This document shows positions 1 through 11,600 of a stretch of DNA of 64,000 nt, in pieces. Positions within the stretch are counted from its first letter, which is position 1. Each line of letters begins with the position of its first letter. The translations under genes and the position numbers were made by a program. The stretch lies in contig CP021223.1 of assembly GCA_003999685.1 (NCBI GenBank), positions 2,418,001 through 2,482,000 on the forward strand, given 5' to 3'. The DNA is from Taiwanofungus camphoratus. Its lineage: Eukaryota > Basidiomycota > Agaricomycetes > Polyporales > Taiwanofungaceae. The notes beneath the pieces were generated by a model. That model was not told where the DNA came from. It saw only the letters and a list, made by a program, of their open reading frames with translations, and did not search any database.

Positions 1-1173
1 CAGCCTTCACGGCAGCATCTTCCTTGTCAACAAACATGCTTTTTGGAAGCCAGAGTAAGCGTTCCAACCTGTTCAAAAGATTAGACAACTTATGTATTGA
101 GAAATCGGACAACTCACGACGGATACACAGGCGGTTCAAACGGTTCCCTCGTGTCGATTCGAGGAGATATATCATCAGACTTGCCACTCGCTGACGCAGA
201 CTGGCTTTCAGATTTATTAACGCCAACTGATAGACTGTATCCATCGTCTCCTGCATTGTTGAAGAAATCGAACAAGAGACGATCATGGTCATGGAGCCAC
301 GACGCTTCCGAAACAGTGCCCGAGTGATGTGCTTTGGTCCGCGAATGCTTGCATGCTTGAAACATGGCAGAAAAGCTCCCAACGAGCAAGGGTAGTATAT
401 CATCCGGAACGTCATTAGTGGTGGATGAATCCAGACGGCCTTCACGCTGCGCCTGTAAGACTTGCCTATGAAGGTCACCGAGCAAGAATCTGACGCTTCC
501 GTCAACCTTAGGAATATCATCCTGCATTTTATTAATAGATAACCGGCCAAATGTTGACAAACACTACTCACAACATGCTTCCATTTGCTTGGCCAGATAA
601 ATTCTGTCACCCTTTGATACCTCTGTCGCATTTCTGGATCATGTAGGACAGACAGGACGACGGCATTCCTATCGAAAAGCCACTCGAATATTCGTGCATT
701 GTCCACACCTTCTGCAGATCGACGAGCAAAACTACAACCATGTAACAATGAGATTGAAGTTTGACGAAGAAGCACGCTACTGACTCGGAACATGACATGG
801 ATTTGGTTGCAAGTTTGAAGGCTCCATCACTTGAAGCATAGGCGACCAGTTAAATTGTAATATATGTCTAGGTTCAGAGAACATACTTGGCATCCTCCCT
901 GTCTTGATCTGTGGGCGGAGACACAGCAATGGTCCTGTGCGAGCCTTTATGTAAGTTTGGATGATTGGAGTCGGAAACCATACTCACGGTAATGATGATT
1001 CATTACGGAGGAACGGTGGTAGAGGTGAAGAGAGCTCAGGGATCAGAGATCTGTGGTGGGTCACGGCCCTCAGCTCAATGTTCTATGCAGAGTAACTTAT
1101 CAAACAAATGTACGCACGGCTGATCTGTAGGCGTTGTAGTTGCACTTGGGGTAGACTTGTCTCTTTTCGGCAT
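1..1173 (-). CDS. Pb1: multi-exon gene of unknown function, partial (runs off left edge)
   Basis: I do not recognise a named family. The clearest exons on the minus strand are about 731-572, 521-118 and 68 to the window edge. They are joined by introns with GT donors and AG acceptors, and the phases agree. The encoded segments align throughout with Pb2 (57020-59250). Shared stretches include HFAR, a WLFDR motif, LLVGSFSAMFQAC, and an acidic HDRLLFDFF motif. The proposed start is the ATG at 1173, which begins MPKRDKSTPS; Pb2 begins with a similar MAPKSTKSS. Exons between about 1118 and 731 could not be phased with confidence. The start lies only about 50 bp after the stop of Pa1 on the same strand. 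The C-terminal domain seen in Pb2 lies outside this window. Homology to Pb2 is seen directly; function is unknown. Confidence 0.6.
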
Positions 1174-1222
1174 GATAATAATGAAACCTTCAATGGGACA
1201 AAAATGAAGTCGAAATCGTGAC

Positions 1223-2662
1223 TTACGTTTCCAAGCTCTTATATTCTTGCTCTTGGATCCACAGTTCAATTCTCTCACGATGATCGTCGGATTCTATTGT
1301 CCTTTCAGTTGAACTGCAAGTATCTAGACGCCATGACAAAGTCGAATGCTGTCGAATACATTTAGCCACAGCTGACTTTGCACTGTATGCTGCGTTTCGT
1401 ATCATAAAGATACGATCTTGTAAGCTCCGAAAGAATCTCAGAAGCGAGAATGCGGAATGTGACTCGGTCAGATTAATCTCACTTAGCCGGTCGAAGCAGC
1501 CAATGTGTCCCTGAGGCTTTATCCAATTTGGTAAACAAACGCAAAAGAACAATGATACATACACTTACAAGGACTTTTCCTGAACTCGTGTTACAATCAA
1601 TCCACCCGAATTGCAACGTGACTGAAGTGCCGAACTTCGAGAAGGCCACGCCGATGACAGGCCCTGGTATCTGCCACACGTGCCTCTGGTAGAGAATGCT
1701 CAGCATGAGCACCGGAAGGCGATCTTCGTTTGCCATAAACACGAGAGGTACCGAGCATAATGCCGGCAGGGTTTCATATGGAGAGAAGGTCAAAACATGA
1801 ACATTCAGCTCTGCAGGGCAATGTTCGTATCGAACAGGTTTGGGAACAGATCGTTGCTGAGGCCGCTCGCACAACGCCAAAAATCTAGTCATTGAGGATG
1901 CTGAGGAGGAGCTGGAAGTGTCCTCATCAGAGGAACTGTTGCTACTGTCTAGAAAGTCATCCGACCACTCGTCCACCGAGTCATCGGAATGTGAGTGAGG
2001 GTCACAGACAACTTCGGTACCAATAGATACCAAGAGAGGCGCTCGGATGCCCTTGCGCATGTAGTCGGTCAAAGGACTGATCTCGCCACTTGAGTGTTGA
2101 GGCAGAGCTAGCATAACGTCTTCACTGTCACAAACACAATGGTAAGCTAAAGACAGTTGAAAAGTAGTGTATCACTCACGCCACCGAGACATCTGGAATG
2201 GCGGCACATATTGCGTTGCGTACCATGACAGTCAAGAAGGACTCCTTGGGATTTGGCATGCCGCAAAGACGGTCAACATCAACGAGCTTCCGAAGACTAA
2301 TACAGTCACTGAGGATTGTGTGTAGAGCGTTATTAAAAGAACTGTCCACCACAAGGTCAGCGGCAACGTTGGGCAGCGTGCATGTAACACCATGGTGCGA
2401 AGCTCGCAGCTCCTGGAGTACGGGCTCCACACGGGGATCGACATGAGGATATTGACCCTGCAAATGTTCAAGAGTTGTAAACACTCTGTCTCCACGACTT
2501 ATGCAAACATAGACCCACATATTTCACCCATGAAGGAAGTCTAGAGGCGTCCTCAAGCACCGCACCATATTCTCTCACATAAGGTGGCCATGTATGGCCA
2601 TCCTCGCTGAATTCATGATGAATAATATCTCCTCGAAGCGCTTCAAGGAAGGCGGTGCTCAT
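1223..2662 (-). CDS. Pa1: four-exon gene of unknown function, upstream partner of Pb1
   Basis: The four exons are 2662-2519, 2457-2180, 2124-1569 and 1510-1223. All have GT/AG introns and the phases are consistent, giving about 421 residues with no internal stop. I do not recognise the family. The protein has an N-terminal segment ending LPSWVKY, a middle part with DPRVEPVLQEL, a Ser/Asp-rich low-complexity stretch (about residues 175-200), and a conserved block LYQRHVWQ followed by strand-like VIGVAFSKFG and FGWID. No signal peptide or membrane helix was seen. It is a clear paralogue of Pa2 (55384-56965): both have the same exon order and both end at the equivalent codon just before a Pb gene. 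The start is the first ATG in the exon and aligns with the Pa2 start. Function is unknown. Confidence 0.65.
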
Positions 2663-3861
2663 TGTGAGAGTAGGAAAGCCGTGGGTGGGGTATATCTGCG
2701 GAACACACCGTCAAGCGAATACAACGTATGCAAGCCGAGTCGTGAGGTCCCAAACGCGTTGATCGGACCCGCTTCTGATGGGGCCCCCCGAACAGAGGGG
2801 ATGGACCCTGGATGACATTATGGAGTTCCTTCAGCTCAACCCGATGGTCTCCACCTTTGATTGGGCGGAGATTCTTGCTGAATCTCTGCTTGAGGCTGAA
2901 GCTGCACACACGAGAACATTCACTCATGCCCATCTTATGTGCCACACTGTCGGAAGACAAGTGGCATGGCAGTGATTTCATGAGGACCAACATTTAGATC
3001 CCGGAATGACCACTGCCCTGGGTGGAAAATTCCGTGATTTCTGTGAATGGTATGACACTGAAGCAAAGGCATTTGAATTGTACCATAATTGGATAGACAA
3101 GGGGATAGCGGAACCTAGTATTCGCAAAGACCCTCCCCGTTTATCAGGACGATAACTGAGGCCTGAAACCTGTAGGGCTACACTTGGTTCTTAGGGTGGA
3201 TTACTGACGAAACGGGATTACTGGGTTGGGTAAACACACAGAACGTGAAATGCGGGTCGGGTGTGGGTCGGGTACGGCTTCCTCTGGATGGCTGTGCCCC
3301 TCTTCTTGTAGGCCATGCTGGATTGTCTGCCCATGCCATATAACGAGGCCACCAAAACCAGTAGGTGTGCTGCTCATGTGGGCACGGATGCCCATTTACT
3401 ATCATTCTACTCTACATGAACCTACATCATATGGAGTATAAACCCGGGAAATAAAATTAAAATTAAAAAAAAAACACATTGATCATGTGCATTGTGCCAC
3501 AAACATACGGTGACCAAATATGGTAGGTAGGTGTATTTTGGACAGGTCGGTTTAAATTTGGTCATTATCTCATCTATTCATGCTCACACATTGATGGAAC
3601 TCAGACAGCTCTTGATTTGTTGAGAGGCCTGGTCTTGGTCTCTTATTTATGCGCTATGAAAGTATCAAGTCAAATTGACCCTCTATCTCCAAGCGTATAC
3701 GTGGGAAGCGTCCTTTATTGATTTGCTACGAATAGAGAAGAGTCTCCTGAACTACGCCCACTTCACTTTTATAATGCAGCGGAATCTGTGAGATGCTTCA
3801 GCACCATTGCATGCTTGTTCGCATGAGTACATGAGTGTAAGTGGCTTGACATGTTGCCCGT
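2663..3861. other. Gene-poor stretch upstream of Pa1
   Basis: Nothing convincing is seen apart from the coding-like remnant at 2778-3155 and an A-rich run near 3453-3475. Short frames on either strand around 3178-3441 have no recognisable motif. Confidence 0.4.
2778..3155 (+). pseudogene. Unidentified coding-like remnant
   Basis: One plus-strand frame reads for about 125 codons with a single internal TGA-type interruption near 2973. It gives a balanced, hydrophilic and helical composition, with segments such as TLDDIMEFLQL, FRDFCEWYD and AFELYHNWIDKG. It starts about 115 bp upstream of Pa1 on the opposite strand. I cannot assign a family. It may be an exon of a decayed host or transposon gene, or chance. 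The call rests only on amino-acid composition and frame length. Confidence 0.25.
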
Positions 3862-3870
3862 GCCTCACTC

Positions 3871-4083
3871 TCTGTAAAAAATGAAAGTCGGCCTTAGTCA
3901 AGTTGTGCAATTTTTGTACCAGAAAAATGACTAAGTAGTCGACTTTTTTGCCTTTCAGTGGCTGAAAATGAAGCAGTCAGTCATAGGACAGTCACACATC
4001 AGTCAACCTGTAGTCAGCTTGTGTGACTAATGCATGACTGCCCTGCAAAATTTGCACAAACATTGACTACACTTTTTTACAGA
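3871..4083. mobile_element. MITE with TCTGTAAAAAA inverted ends and a 9-bp target duplication
   Basis: A 213-bp non-coding element begins TCTGTAAAAAA and ends with the inverted equivalent TTTTTTACAGA. It is flanked by the direct repeat GCCTCACTC (3862-3870 and 4084-4092). Nine-base duplications are typical of Mutator-like elements, but the ends allow a 7-bp reading as well, so the superfamily is an inference. The interior is rich in AGTCA/TGACT words. A related copy lies at 50493-50735. Confidence 0.65.
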
Positions 4084-4092
4084 GCCTCACTC

Positions 4093-4329
4093 TTGGCTTA
4101 AGACCCCAGAATTACATGTGGACTTCTGCTGGCCTGATGAGGTCTTAGTTTATAGAAGACAATGGCATCAAGATCAATGAAGATGAATTCAACATTTGCC
4201 TTAACCTTTGTCACAAATGAGAGATATAACATACCCATTTAAGTGAACAATAGAACTTACAAAGGATGTGCCTTCAGGCTGATAAGCCATATGTAACTAG
4301 ATGACCTGAAGTCCTGAACCTCTACAGTA
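4093..4329. other. Non-coding stretch
   Basis: I see no gene here. The bases flanking the MITE read as a short coding-like phrase once the MITE is set aside, but it has no match I recognise. Confidence 0.3.
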
Positions 4330-4579
4330 CAGTCAACTCCCTCTTAACCCATACCTCTCAAAACCCATACTCTCTTAAAACCCATAGGTTTTTTGATCCA
4401 CCAAGTTGGTTTATGGAGATTTGATACCCATAATCTGTCACTGGGGGTACACCTGTTAGAGTGCTGCAGATAGCAGATGCGATGTGCAGCTGGGTGATGA
4501 GAAGGAATGTTGGTGATGATGAGTCACAATTTCTTAAGTCTTCAACTACAAGCTCTATATAGTCTGGTAAGGCTTATGG
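4330..4579. mobile_element. Pogo/Fot1-like terminal fragment
   Basis: The segment begins CAGTCAACTCC directly after a TA dinucleotide. An internally repetitive AACCCATA motif follows (three spaced copies), resembling the ends of Pogo/Fot1-class Tc1-mariner transposons. No matching right-hand terminus and no transposase were found. The fragment is cut off by the family C LTR starting at 4580. Confidence 0.35.
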
Positions 4580-5268
4580 TGATATGACCTAGGTAACCCT
4601 GGTATCTAGGGAGTGCTCCGAAATGGCTGATCAGTGAGTGGGGTGTGTGAATAGCTGTAGGAGGAGAGAGCACTGCCTGTAGGATATTGAGTAGCCTGTA
4701 TGTCTTGTTATAGTTGATTGAGGCAGTAAAGAGTCAAGGGTCTTGCTCTTCAGAAACTTACTCCTGCGTGCTAAGGATCTCTAAAGGGTACAAAGTCCTT
4801 CAAAGACCTATGAAGTCTTGTGATATGGTCTGAAATGCTTCAAAGTTCTGTGATGCAGTGCAAAGTCTGTAGAAGGATTCAGTAGAGAGATAGAAGCACA
4901 GGGATGAGATAGGAGGTGAGGGATAGTGTGTAAGGAAGTGAGATGGGGCAAGAGGGGTAACAAAATGGACTGGAAGGCTTCCTAAGTCCTCACAAGCTAG
5001 CTGGAATTAGCTAAACTTAGAAGAGACTTCAGGCAATCATAGAAGGGAATAGGGGAAATAGGAGGGAGGTAGGGAGTATATAGGAGGGCTGGAAGGTGAT
5101 ATAGGGGGTGTATAGATAGTTGTAGAAGGTTACGAGGTTATGAGGGATGATAAGGGAGCTGCTAAGTGTAGTATGTGTTTTGAAGGGTTTAGACACATGG
5201 CGGAGAGATAGGGATAAAATCGGAGATCATAGGGCAAGAAATAATGCAATGTGAGTCTGTGGAGTATA
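4580..5268 (+). mobile_element. C1: truncated long LTR, family C
   Basis: The segment begins TGATATGACCTAGGTAACCC. It matches the start of the solo LTR C2 (45282) and the inverted fragment C3 (ending at 47648). About 690 bp survive before the Tc1-like element interrupts it. It matches C3 more closely than C2, so at least two subfamilies are present. No coding capacity was seen. It is an old, incomplete fossil. Confidence 0.6.
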
Positions 5269-5483
5269 CAGTGACTCACAAAACCGTTGCAATGTTTGTC
5301 ACTTTCTGACTGTTTGGTCTATATCTTAGTCACCAGATATGCAATAGCTTCAAATGTTGGACCGTTAGAAAGCCCTGCATCATGGCTTTCCAATGTGGTA
5401 TCTATCATAAAAAACAGACAAGTATATGGAAAGTTATCTATTATTCTTTCAGAAAGTTCATTGCAACAGTCTTGTTGCTAGCA
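5269..5483 (+). repeat. Left long terminal inverted repeat of the Tc1-like element
   Basis: It pairs with 14392-14605 in inverted orientation, allowing for about 10% mismatch. Long inverted repeats of 200 bp or more occur in several Tc1 branches and carry transposase binding sites in known members. Confidence 0.8.
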
Positions 5484-5509
5484 TAATATAAAATAGAAAA
5501 TACAAATAA

Positions 5510-5983
5510 TTAGTACTTACTATATCCTCCTTTTGCCTTTATCACAGCCTTTACCCTTTTAGGCATACTTTTTATCAAATTTTGACACACAGGAGCATCA
5601 ATTGTATCCCATTCCTTCTCCACATGCTCTCAAAGTTTCAAAATCCCACTTGAAGGCTTTTTATACCCTGCAAGCCTTGTTTTCAAGTGTTGCCAAAGGT
5701 GCTCAATAGGATTGAGGTCAGGAGACTGAGCTGGCCATACCATGACATTAAAATCATGGTCCTGAAACCACCTTTTAGCCTTTTTGCTAGTGTGCTTGGG
5801 GTCATTGTCTTGCTGAAAAATGACATCTTAAGGGGTTAGACCATAGTAATCAAGTGATCCTTGAAGTTCATCCTCCAAGATGCTGATATAAAGGTCTGCA
5901 TCCATCCTCTCATCAATCTTGCATGTCAATCCAACTTCTTTCCAAGTCATACAGCCCCTACCATAACACTCCCTCCACCAAAC
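5510..5983 (-). pseudogene. Tc1-like transposase, C-terminal part
   Basis: Minus-strand reading gives the catalytic core of a Tc1 DDE transposase. It includes a GGGSVMV segment, [10 protein letters not shown] (second catalytic Asp) and [11 protein letters not shown] (catalytic Glu), ending in a Lys-rich tail. The copy is dead. There is a one-base frameshift just after GGGSVMV, an in-frame stop before DVIFQQD, and another before EHVEKEW. The protein continues from 13707-14266 across the A1 insertion, which lies inside the coding sequence. Confidence 0.85.
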
Positions 5984-6483
5984 TGTTACCATCGGGTAGG
6001 ACTAGAGACTTGTTCGTTTTTTCTTTCCCTTTGTTTGTCACACCATGGACGCGCAGCATCCCTTCCACACCTTACTTACCCAGATTGACTGACGGGCCGA
6101 CCATCCCTGCTTACGCCATGGTAGTTATGTACTTTCGGGCCGCTGACTCCTCTTGTCTTATGCAGTCTCTGGGGGGGCTGCTAGTATATCTGGGGGTTGG
6201 CGGTGGCAGTATAAAGGAGGGACCCACTGCTGGAGGTTCCCCTAGTCGTATTCTCTTCGTTCATCCTTTTCAAAGTGTACTACACATTAGTACCAATACA
6301 CGCTTTTCTTTACACATCTTCTCGCACCTCAAGAAGCCCATAAAGACTATCGTGACTACATAGGGCTTGTAGTTGAAGACTACCGAGGATCATGACTCGT
6401 CGTCACCGCCACTCCTCCTCGACCCTTCGCTGCACACCGCTCCAAGCTTCTGCAGCATTACCAGGGTGAACCCCCTGGTAACA
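5984..6483 (+). repeat. A1 5' LTR
   Basis: The 500-bp LTR starts TGTTACC and ends GGTAACA. A TATAAA box is visible at 6210-6215, giving a plausible promoter within the LTR. No TGG-type tRNA primer site is obvious directly after it. Confidence 0.95.
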
Positions 6484-6672
6484 CTAGAATACGACTCCAC
6501 AAACCCAAACCCATCCAGGTTTGAGAAGTCACAAGAAGACAGTGCCTAAAAGACCCATATCGGTCTCGAAGAAGGCGAGGTCAGCATACTCATAGGACTA
6601 GTACTGATCACCACGGATTATCAACGACCTTTTGATATCAACTACGAACAAGAAGAAGAGCTGGATCATGCA

Positions 6673-8590
6673 GTGTTTGACCCTACTCTCCCGACTTTAA
6701 AAGAGGTCTTGGATCGAGCCGAGCGCAACCTCAGAGCCATTCTCCACGCCAATAGTTCCAGTTTCCTCCCAGCTGAACAGAGGGAGCTGATTCTTTACAC
6801 CCGCTCCCGCATCTTCAGAGCCAGCGACGCTTGGCAAGCTGTATTAGAAAATCACGACAAGCTGACAAGTAGGGAAGGGAGCCGACCTCTGCCTCCCACT
6901 CCCTCTGAAGATTTTGACGAAGTCCTCGACCACCGTATCCTCACTGCTCAGAAGGTGCTCTCAAACCCACATTTCTCATTTCAGTTGGCCATTCCCATAA
7001 TCGTGAACCTATATCAAAGGCTACTGAGCGCCCGAGATTTCTATCGCTGGTGGCAAGCTGGATACATCCTCCAAAATGAGGTGGAGGTCGACCCTGATGT
7101 GTGCCGGAAAGGCTCATTGTTATCAAGCGAAGAACAATCGGGACGTACACTGACATTACATGAAGACTTCTAACTGGAGGGTCTGCTCAACGCAACCGTG
7201 CCCTCACCACTACGACTCTGCACTCTACAGGGGAAGTGATTTCGAACCTTGTACTCCAACCAATCATGCCCTCATCCAGGCCCACTGGACAATCTTTGAT
7301 GAAACCGACCCACCTTCTGACGAAGGCTCCAGCTCAGAACTGACCGATCCTGACATTGAATGGACAGAACGACAAATGGAGACTGAAGGGACAGGAAAAA
7401 CATCCCCTTCTACCCCAGAAACGCCCCGTGGCTTGAGCTCTTTCCGATCAGGAATAGGGGAATCAGGGCCACCGCCCGACGATGGGCTGGGGGAAGAAGG
7501 CCCCCTCGAGGGAGGGCCACCTTATGATGAAAGCAGAGGACCCCCAGAAGGACCACCTGGGGGAGGAGGACTACCTGGGGGAGGAGGACCACCTGGTGGA
7601 GGACCACCTGGTGGAGAAGGACCACCTGGTAGAGGAGGACCACCTGGGGGAGGAGGACCCCCTGGAGGGGGGCAGCCTCCTGGAGGAACGCCCCTCCCAC
7701 AAGGAACTGCACAGATACCAGACCGAAAAGAGCCAGAAATTACTAAGTTCTCTGGAAAATGAGAAGATGCCCGACACTTCCTCATCCAGTTTGCCCAAAG
7801 ATTCGACACCGAACGATGGGCCTCCGCTTCCGAACGAGAAAAGGTCGGCAATTTCCTTGGCCACCTCGAAGACCATGCCGGTGCTTGGGCCGATACTCTT
7901 ACCGAAAGGGCACTCGAACCCCACCCCCTCATCAGAGGAGCGAGCCGGGGGTACGACACTTTCAGGAATGTCGCTCTCGAGTTCATCAAAAGGTTTGGGG
8001 TAATAGAGGAGGAGGTCTCTGCAGCCATCGGACTATGGAACTTGGTCTACACCTACGACAAACCCATTGCCGACTTCAACGAGGAGTTCGACCGACTGGC
8101 CCGCAGGGCAGAAATCACCGAGGAGAGTGCCCTCATGGCCTGGTATCGAGAAAAACTACCCAGCACCATGCGAGTTCGAATCATGGAATGAGATGTAGCC
8201 CCCACAACCCTAGAAGGATGGAAGGAAGCTGCTGCCCAACGGGACCAGGCCTATCAGAATAATAAGGCCATTGATGCCGCTCAAAGAACTTCGAAAACCC
8301 CTCTACGAGTCACAGCAAGGGCATTTGACAGTGGAAAGCCAGACCATCAGCGCTTGCAAGACCGAAGGACGGGCTCCTGCTACAAATGCCACAATAAGGG
8401 GCACCTGGCCAAAGACTGCCCAGAGCAAACCTCAGGTCAGGAAACAGGACCCCCAAACCGAAGGGCCAACGTGAAAGATGAAAATGAGGCGAATGATGAA
8501 GCCTCTGAACAGGAGGAGCAGGGGCAAGAAATGAAAGGAGTCAGATTCCCCCACTTCTCTCAGCACCATGACTTTGCGGATTTTCTGTAA
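6673..8590 (+). pseudogene. A1 gag region
   Basis: This region encodes a leading helical segment, then the gag proper with a long Pro-Gly-rich tract (about 7540-7690), a helical capsid-like part, and one CCHC zinc knuckle (CYKCHNKGHLAKDC) near 8378. It is a fossil, broken in several places. The layout matches A2 (gag at 18855-20800). Confidence 0.85.
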
Positions 8591-8601
8591 GGCGACCTGA
8601 C

Positions 8602-11600
8602 GTGACACACGAGTCATCTAAACTCTCTGTACGAAATGTAATTACCGGAATGCGCAAGCGCAATACACTTTATTTACCAGGTTACATCATAGTAGGAGAG
8701 AAAGCCGTCACCACATGCCCCTTGTTGGATAGTGGGGCTGACGTCAACCTAATTCACCCCGACTTCGTAAGGAAGTGGGGACTCCCCACTCGACCGCTTC
8801 CCAGGACAGTAACCTCAACCACCATTGATGGCTCTACAAACAAAGGGGGACCGATTACCCACAGAGTCGAAGGAAGTATACAATTAGAGGGGAATGACAT
8901 CCCAACCAACTTTTACGTCTCAAACATTGGAACGCTCGATGTAGTACTCAGCAACCCCTGGCTCGCACAAGTCAACCCATGCATTGACTGGGTAGAAGGA
9001 ACACTCGAGATTGACCAAGCTCGACTCACAGAATGGCAAGGATACTATGCCTGGATCATGAGCCAACCCACAACAGACGGAATTCCCCTGTGTCGAGCTT
9101 CCATTCATGAAGATGATGAGGAGCTTTCAGACATAATGTGTGCTTACACACAAGAAGAAGGGGTTCTGGGGATCTTTCAACAGAAAGAGCAGCCACTCAC
9201 ACGTGAAGACGGGCTACTGCAGGCCCTAAAGCCCCCACAAGTAGGGCTCAATCGACTAACACATTTCTCTGACTCCCCACGTATGGTATGGAATGCCCCA
9301 GAGCTCACGGAATTGGTGACCCCCAAGGACCCACCCCCGTCCGTAGAAGACCTCATCCCAGAATACCTGTGGGACTATAAACGGTTGTTTGAAAAGGAGG
9401 CCGCTAACCAGTTCCCAGAATCCAAGCCCTGGGACCATGCCATTGAATTAAGGCCAGACTTCATCCCCAGGAAATGCACCATAATTCCTTTGTCACCAAA
9501 TGAGCAGATGGCGATGGACAAATTCCTGAAAGAGAACCTGGCCAAGGGCTATCTCTGGGAATTGAACTCACCTATGGCGTCCCCAGCCTTTTTTGTCAAG
9601 AAAAAGGATGGTACCTTGTGCCCATGCCAGGACTACCGATACCTGAACAAAGGCACAATCAAAGATGCCTACCCCTTACCCCTTATAGGAGAGCTAATTG
9701 ACAGGCTCCAAAAGGCCACTGTGTTCACTAAATTAGACCTCCGAAACGGGTACAACAACATCCAGATCAGAGAGGGCGACCAATGGAAAGGAGCATTCAT
9801 GGTCAAACATGGAAATCAGAACAAGATCGTCGAACCCACTGTCATGTTTTTTGAGATGTGCAACTCACCGGCCATGTTTCAGCGAATGATGAATGACGCA
9901 TTCCAGGACATGCTGGCCGAGGGGTGGATCGCGATCTATATGGACAACATCCTCATTTTCTCTGACAATATGGAAGCCCGCCGGGAACGAACCAGACGTG
10001 TCCTACAACAGCTGCAGGAATGGGACCTATTTGTAAAGCCAGAGAAATGCACGTTCGATGTTGTTGAAGTCGACTTCTTAGGAATGACCATCTCACCTGG
10101 ACAGGTGCACATGGACAAGGACAAACTGGCAGGAATCGCAGATTGGCCCATTCCTACCAGGGTCAAGGATGTAGAACAATTCATGGGCCTCGCCAACTAC
10201 TACCGACACTTCATCCACAACTTCTCTCACATCGCTCACCCCTTGAATGTCATCAAGAAGAAGCGCATGGAGTGGAACTGGACCAAAGCCTGTCAGGAGG
10301 CCTTTGATGAGCTCAAACAGTGTTTCCAGAGCATGCCTATCCTCTGCATGCCTGACCTGTCCAAACCATTCACCATTGAGGCCGATGCCTCTCTGGTAGC
10401 CACTGGTGCAGTGCTTCAACAACTTGATGAGGAAGGGCGGCTACACCCTATAGCCTTCCTCTCAAAGAGCCTGAAAGAGGCAGAGTGGAATTACCAAGTA
10501 TATGACAGAGAGTTGCTGGCCATTGTCCAAGCACTTGAGGAATGGCGCCACCACCTTGAGGGAAGTGGACACCCGGTCACGGTGATCACCGACCACAAGA
10601 ACCTCACCTATTTCCAAGAAGCACAACGACTCAACCGACGCCAGGCCCGATGGCAGTTATTCCTGTCACAATTTGACCTGCAACTATTAAACAAAAAAGG
10701 CAGTCGACTCATAGTCACTGATGCACTCTCCCAGCGACCTGACCACCCAGGAGGGAAGCATGACAATGAAGGTGTCATCCTGCTACCAACAGACCTCTTT
10801 GTCAACACCACCAACACTGCAATCATTAAAAAGATACATGAATGTCGTAGTTGTGACAGGATGGTCATCGAGATGATTGACACTTTAAGACGGGAAGGTA
10901 CCACCATTCAAGGGCACAGGCTTTGCGCACACAAAGCTGGCAGACTGGGACATTCAGGAGGGACTAATTTTATACAAAAACCGAGTTTACATACCCCCTG
11001 ATGATGATCTGTGCCGAGAAGTCATTCAACTCTGCCATGACACACCAGCAATGGCACACCCAGGGGCACAAGGTACGATGGCCATCGCCTGAAGGGACTG
11101 GTTTTGGCATGAAATGTCTTCATTCATCGAGAAATATGTTGAGGGGTGCGCCAAATGCCAGGAGAGCAAGATCAACACACACCCCACGAAACCCCCCCTG
11201 ATGGCCATCCCCACAGAACCGAATTCAAGGCCATTCTCTCACATATCGGTAGACTTCATCACTGATCTACCAGAGTCACAGGGCTTCAATGCGCTCATGG
11301 TAGTAGTTGACAGAGAACTCACCAAGGGCATTGTGCTCATACCCTGCACCAAGAACATAGATGCGGTAGGGACAACAGAGGCCCTACACCTCAATGTATA
11401 CAGGCGATACGGCCTACCTGACCGGATGATATCCGACCGAGGGCCACAGTTCGCAGCGGCCACATTTCGAGAATGGTGTAAGCTGACAGGAGTCAAGGCA
11501 GCAATGTCCACCACCTACCACCCCCAATCAGATGGGAGTACAGAATGGGTCAACCAGGAACTGGAGGCGGCCTGGAGAATCCTATGCACAAATGACCCCC

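Noticed and set aside
3178-3441. Overlapping short frames on both strands
   Set aside because: No motif, no paralogue in the window, and composition consistent with chance.
7522-8028. Minus-strand 168-codon frame opposite A1 gag (and the equivalent at 19699-20238)
   Set aside because: It is the antisense shadow of the GC-rich Pro-Gly tract of gag; its composition is only the mirror of that repeat.
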